A stretch of DNA of 36,897 bases, from NCBI GenBank assembly GCA_023415595.1, contig JAEZJW010000017.1, forward strand, positions 1 through 36,897. Direction: 5' to 3'. Shown one piece after another: positions 34,448 through 36,897 of the stretch. Position 1 is the stretch's first letter; every line of letters starts with the position of its first letter. The notes under the pieces were generated by a model. It did no database searches. It saw only the letters and a list, made by a program, of their open reading frames with translations, and was not told the DNA's origin. This stretch comes from Bacillota bacterium. GTDB lineage: Bacteria; Bacillota; Clostridia; Lachnospirales; Lachnospiraceae. Made by a program: the position numbers and the translations under genes.

Positions 34448-35251
34448 TCAGGATCCGGTTCCGTTATAGGACATAGCACCCTTCATCCAGACACGATAAC
34501 TCAGATAGAAAAACAGTATTCCGACCAACGGAGATATCCAGGTCAACAGCGGAACCTGCTCCGGTCTAAGAAAAATCAGACTGGGATAATAGGAAATAAA
34601 AGCAATCGGTATGATAAAGGTAAATACGAACCGGAACACAGGATTAAATATCGTTACCGGATATTTTGCATAATCCTTGAATTTGAAAGCCGTAACCATT
34701 ACATAGCCGGATCTGATGATCCAGAAGCAGGTGGCTGCTGCGACATTCATCAGGGAAATCATAAAAAGGGATGCCGTAAATAAGGCTACGGTCAACTCCA
34801 GTAACATCACCGCTGACATACCAAGCTCCAACTTCCTCCAGGCATAAATCAGAGTGCCTGCACCAAAAAGGAACTGTCCTATTCCCTTAATATCAAAGAC
34901 TTCGGATATATAGTAAAAAAATAAATTTATCGGACGAAAACAGTATTTGATAAAATCGCCGGAATATACGTAATTCCGTAGATTCCAGTTGTTATCAAAA
35001 AAACATTGCACCGGAGTCAGGGCAATCAGTGAAAAGCCGTATAAAAACAGCATCTCATTATAATTCCAGCCCATAATCGAAGGAAACTTTCCAAATAAAA
35101 TCCATAGGCTGACAAAGGCCGCAATGTTCGTAAAAATAATCCCAATGGTTGAAATCATAAAGTCTGCCCGGTAACTGAGTTTGCTCTTCAGATCCTGAAC
35201 CAGTATTTTCTTATAAATATTCCAATAAAATTTTAGACCGCCTTGTTTCAT
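34448..35251 (-). CDS. ABC-2 exporter permease (DUF990-like), second of pair
   Basis: The 267-residue membrane protein has about six hydrophobic segments (near 30-50, 62-80, 118-135, 142-165, 200-225 and 232-252). With its homologue upstream and the ABC-2 ATPase it forms a three-gene exporter of the type often annotated as DUF990/ABC2_membrane_6. Substrate unknown; related systems export drugs or lipids. It starts 19 bp after the first permease gene, behind GGAGGG. Confidence 0.87.
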   Translation of the reverse strand: MKQGGLKFYWNIYKKILVQDLKSKLSYRADFMISTIGIIFTNIAAFVSLWILFGKFPSIMGWNYNEMLFLYGFSLIALTPVQCFFDNNWNLRNYVYSGDFIKYCFRPINLFFYYISEVFDIKGIGQFLFGAGTLIYAWRKLELGMSAVMLLELTVALFTASLFMISLMNVAAATCFWIIRSGYVMVTAFKFKDYAKYPVTIFNPVFRFVFTFIIPIAFISYYPSLIFLRPEQVPLLTWISPLVGILFFYLSYRVWMKGAMSYNGTGS

Positions 35252-35270
35252 CCTATTCTCCCTCCCAGCA

Positions 35271-36074
35271 TTAACCGCCGTTTACCGTAATCTGTTTCAG
35301 GGACTTCCTCCAGAACAAATCCGTTAATGCAGCCAAAACAACTACCCAGAACAATTGAAGTCCAAGCATCTCCAGCCTGCTGCCGCAGGACAGGTCCTGG
35401 TGGATCAGCAGTCGCAGCGGGGTATGATAAATTGCCTGAAACGGCAGTAACATGACTGCTTTTGCTAACGGCTCAGGGAAGAAATCAATCGGAATACTTG
35501 CTCCGGACAGCAATAATACCACTACCTCCTTCATAATGTTGATTCCCCAGATCGATTCCGTATATAGGCAGATGGTTCCCACAAAAAAATCTATGAAGAA
35601 ATTGATCAGCAGTCCAAGGATCACTGCGGCAAAGAAGAAAATCAAATTGCTGCCCAGAGGAATCGCTCCTCCTGTCACGAAGTAAACAATCGCTGCCGTC
35701 GGCAGAAATGTCATCAGAAAGGACATGATCAGATTCCCGGAATTCTGAAAGAAAAGATAACGCCGGAATTTCATCGGCTTTATCAGGCTAAGGATAATTG
35801 CGCCGGACTGGATATCCCTTCCGATACTCCAGACCAGATACATCTCCATAAAATAAAACAATGCTGTGGCCAATACCAGATAGATCATCGTATCTTCAAA
35901 GGTCATGCCGTTAATAGCCTCCATGGGTTGGGAGGCATAGATTGCTTTCCATAGGTAATAGATGATAATCAGGTAAATGATGTTGCCAAGAACCGTTACG
36001 AAGGTTCCCAGCCGAAACTGAAGGGATTCCATCATACCGGCCTTGGTCAGGGTCACATATTTCCGGAGGTTCAT
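35271..36074 (-). CDS. ABC-2 exporter permease (DUF990-like), first of pair
   Basis: The 267-residue membrane protein has about six hydrophobic segments and the same length and topology as the next gene, so the two probably form a heterodimer. Its start overlaps the ATPase stop by 4 bp (ATGA), which indicates translational coupling. The start follows GGAGGG. Confidence 0.87.
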   Translation of the reverse strand: MNLRKYVTLTKAGMMESLQFRLGTFVTVLGNIIYLIIIYYLWKAIYASQPMEAINGMTFEDTMIYLVLATALFYFMEMYLVWSIGRDIQSGAIILSLIKPMKFRRYLFFQNSGNLIMSFLMTFLPTAAIVYFVTGGAIPLGSNLIFFFAAVILGLLINFFIDFFVGTICLYTESIWGINIMKEVVVLLLSGASIPIDFFPEPLAKAVMLLPFQAIYHTPLRLLIHQDLSCGSRLEMLGLQLFWVVVLAALTDLFWRKSLKQITVNGG

Positions 36075-36897
36075 TGTATCCCTCCTTCATAAATCTTTCT
36101 GATGACACTCTCCGTAGAGATCTCCTCCAGCTTCATGTCATAGATTTTGTGATGTTCCTGTATGAAGTTGATTACCTTCATCAGGGAAATCTCTTCTTCG
36201 TTCACGAGGACATCGATCCATTCCTGGTTTGCCACAGCTGTAAGTGATTTTGTATAAGGAAAGGCTTCCTTCAGAAGAGCTTCCAGCTCCTTAGAATACC
36301 TCGTTACCTTATCCTCGGTCAAATCCTCTGCTTCTCTGGCAAGCCTTACCTTAGCGGTACGATAGGCTCCGAAGAAGCCCTTCAGGTGTTCGATATCACT
36401 ATCATAGAGAAGAGACCCCTGATCAATAATAATGATTCGTCTGCACAGGGCATCAACATCTCCCATATCATGGGTTGTAAGAATTACCGTTGTCTGCTTC
36501 TCCTGATTTAAGGCCTTGATCAGCTTTCTGATCTTGCTCTTCATAGATACATCCAGGCCGATGGTTGGCTCATCCAGGAATACAACACTCGGATTATGTA
36601 AGAATGCCGCAAGAATATCACTGAGCGTGCGCTGTCCCAAGGAAAGCTGGCGTACCGGCTTATGCATGAGACTGCCGATGTCGACCAGGGAGGAATACAG
36701 CTCCAGCATGTCCTTATATTCCTTATCATTGACCTGATAAATATCCTTCAGGATCTGAAAGGATTCGATTACCGGCAGCGACCACCACAGCTGGGAACGC
36801 TGTCCGAAAACTACTCCGATATTCTGAGCATTCTGAGTCCTCTTCTTGTAAGGCACCGCTCCATTGACCAGGATTTCTCCGCTTGTCGGTTCCAATA
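36071..36897 (-). CDS. ABC-2 exporter ATP-binding protein (5' end beyond right edge)
   Basis: About 275 residues are seen and the frame stays open to the edge. The visible start of the chain (EPTSGEILVNG) is the segment after Walker A, so about 50-60 N-terminal residues including Walker A are missing; a TTG at 36895 is not a true start. Seen are the Q-loop region (VFGQRSQLWWSLP), a signature LSLGQR, Walker B VVFLDEPT, the D-loop (GLD) and the switch His (TTHD). LSLGQR and the FGQRSQLWW motif mark the group that pairs with DUF990 permeases. The final ~80 residues are a C-terminal regulatory extension. Confidence 0.92.
   Translation of the reverse strand, partial: LEPTSGEILVNGAVPYKKRTQNAQNIGVVFGQRSQLWWSLPVIESFQILKDIYQVNDKEYKDMLELYSSLVDIGSLMHKPVRQLSLGQRTLSDILAAFLHNPSVVFLDEPTIGLDVSMKSKIRKLIKALNQEKQTTVILTTHDMGDVDALCRRIIIIDQGSLLYDSDIEHLKGFFGAYRTAKVRLAREAEDLTEDKVTRYSKELEALLKEAFPYTKSLTAVANQEWIDVLVNEEEISLMKVINFIQEHHKIYDMKLEEISTESVIRKIYEGGIQ

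Noticed and set aside
1..36897. tRNA/rRNA genes, CRISPR arrays, transposases, integrases or phage genes
   Set aside because: None was seen; gene content, ribosome sites and codon use look uniform, apart from the palindromic element at 8185-8444.

Overview
The window looks like a chromosomal segment of a strictly anaerobic, spore-forming, plant-glycan-using Clostridia member, most like a Lachnospiraceae (Clostridium cluster XIVa) genome. This is inferred from an [FeFe]-hydrogenase operon, a flavodiiron protein, a PdaA-type cortex deacetylase, strong AGGAGG ribosome sites, clostridial lipoproteins, GH43 and SGNH carbohydrate-active proteins and a CUT1 sugar ABC system. No phage, IS, CRISPR, rRNA or tRNA gene was seen.

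Layout. (1) 1-4.8 kb, minus strand: NuoE-like protein, then a large NuoF-GltD/NfnB fusion, then an [FeFe] hydrogenase cut by the left edge. This is a redox hub predicted to join NADH, NADPH, ferredoxin and H2. (2) 5.0-9.7 kb: an AlkA-like DNA glycosylase, a flavodiiron O2/NO reductase, a cytoplasmic GH43 glycosidase, a ~260-bp palindromic intergenic element, and a UV-damage endonuclease fused to a YbgA/DUF1722 domain. (3) 9.9-13.2 kb, plus strand: a lipoprotein and a membrane protein of unknown function, and a polysaccharide deacetylase. (4) 13.3-18.7 kb: an SsuA/ThiY-like binding lipoprotein facing, tail to tail, a minus-strand operon of sugar-acid dehydratase, DapA-family aldolase, ABC ATPase and permease. 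(5) 19.0-23.4 kb, minus strand: histidine kinase, HD-GYP response regulator and EAL protein, a compact c-di-GMP-degrading signalling operon. (6) 23.6-30.5 kb: a tandem-P-loop protein behind a sigma-E-like promoter, uridine kinase, SGNH esterase, PdaA, a TraB/PrgY-family protein and a lipoprotein. (7) 30.6-34.2 kb, minus strand: sugar permeases and their binding lipoprotein, with an AraC-type tandem operator upstream. (8) 34.4-36.9 kb, minus strand: an ABC-2 exporter (two permeases and an ATPase cut by the right edge).

The most unusual items are the NuoF-GltD fusion beside the hydrogenase, the UvsE-YbgA fusion, the long palindromic element at 8185-8444, and the P-loop protein whose second nucleotide site has decayed. 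Promoters, operators and terminators are read by eye and are less certain than the genes.
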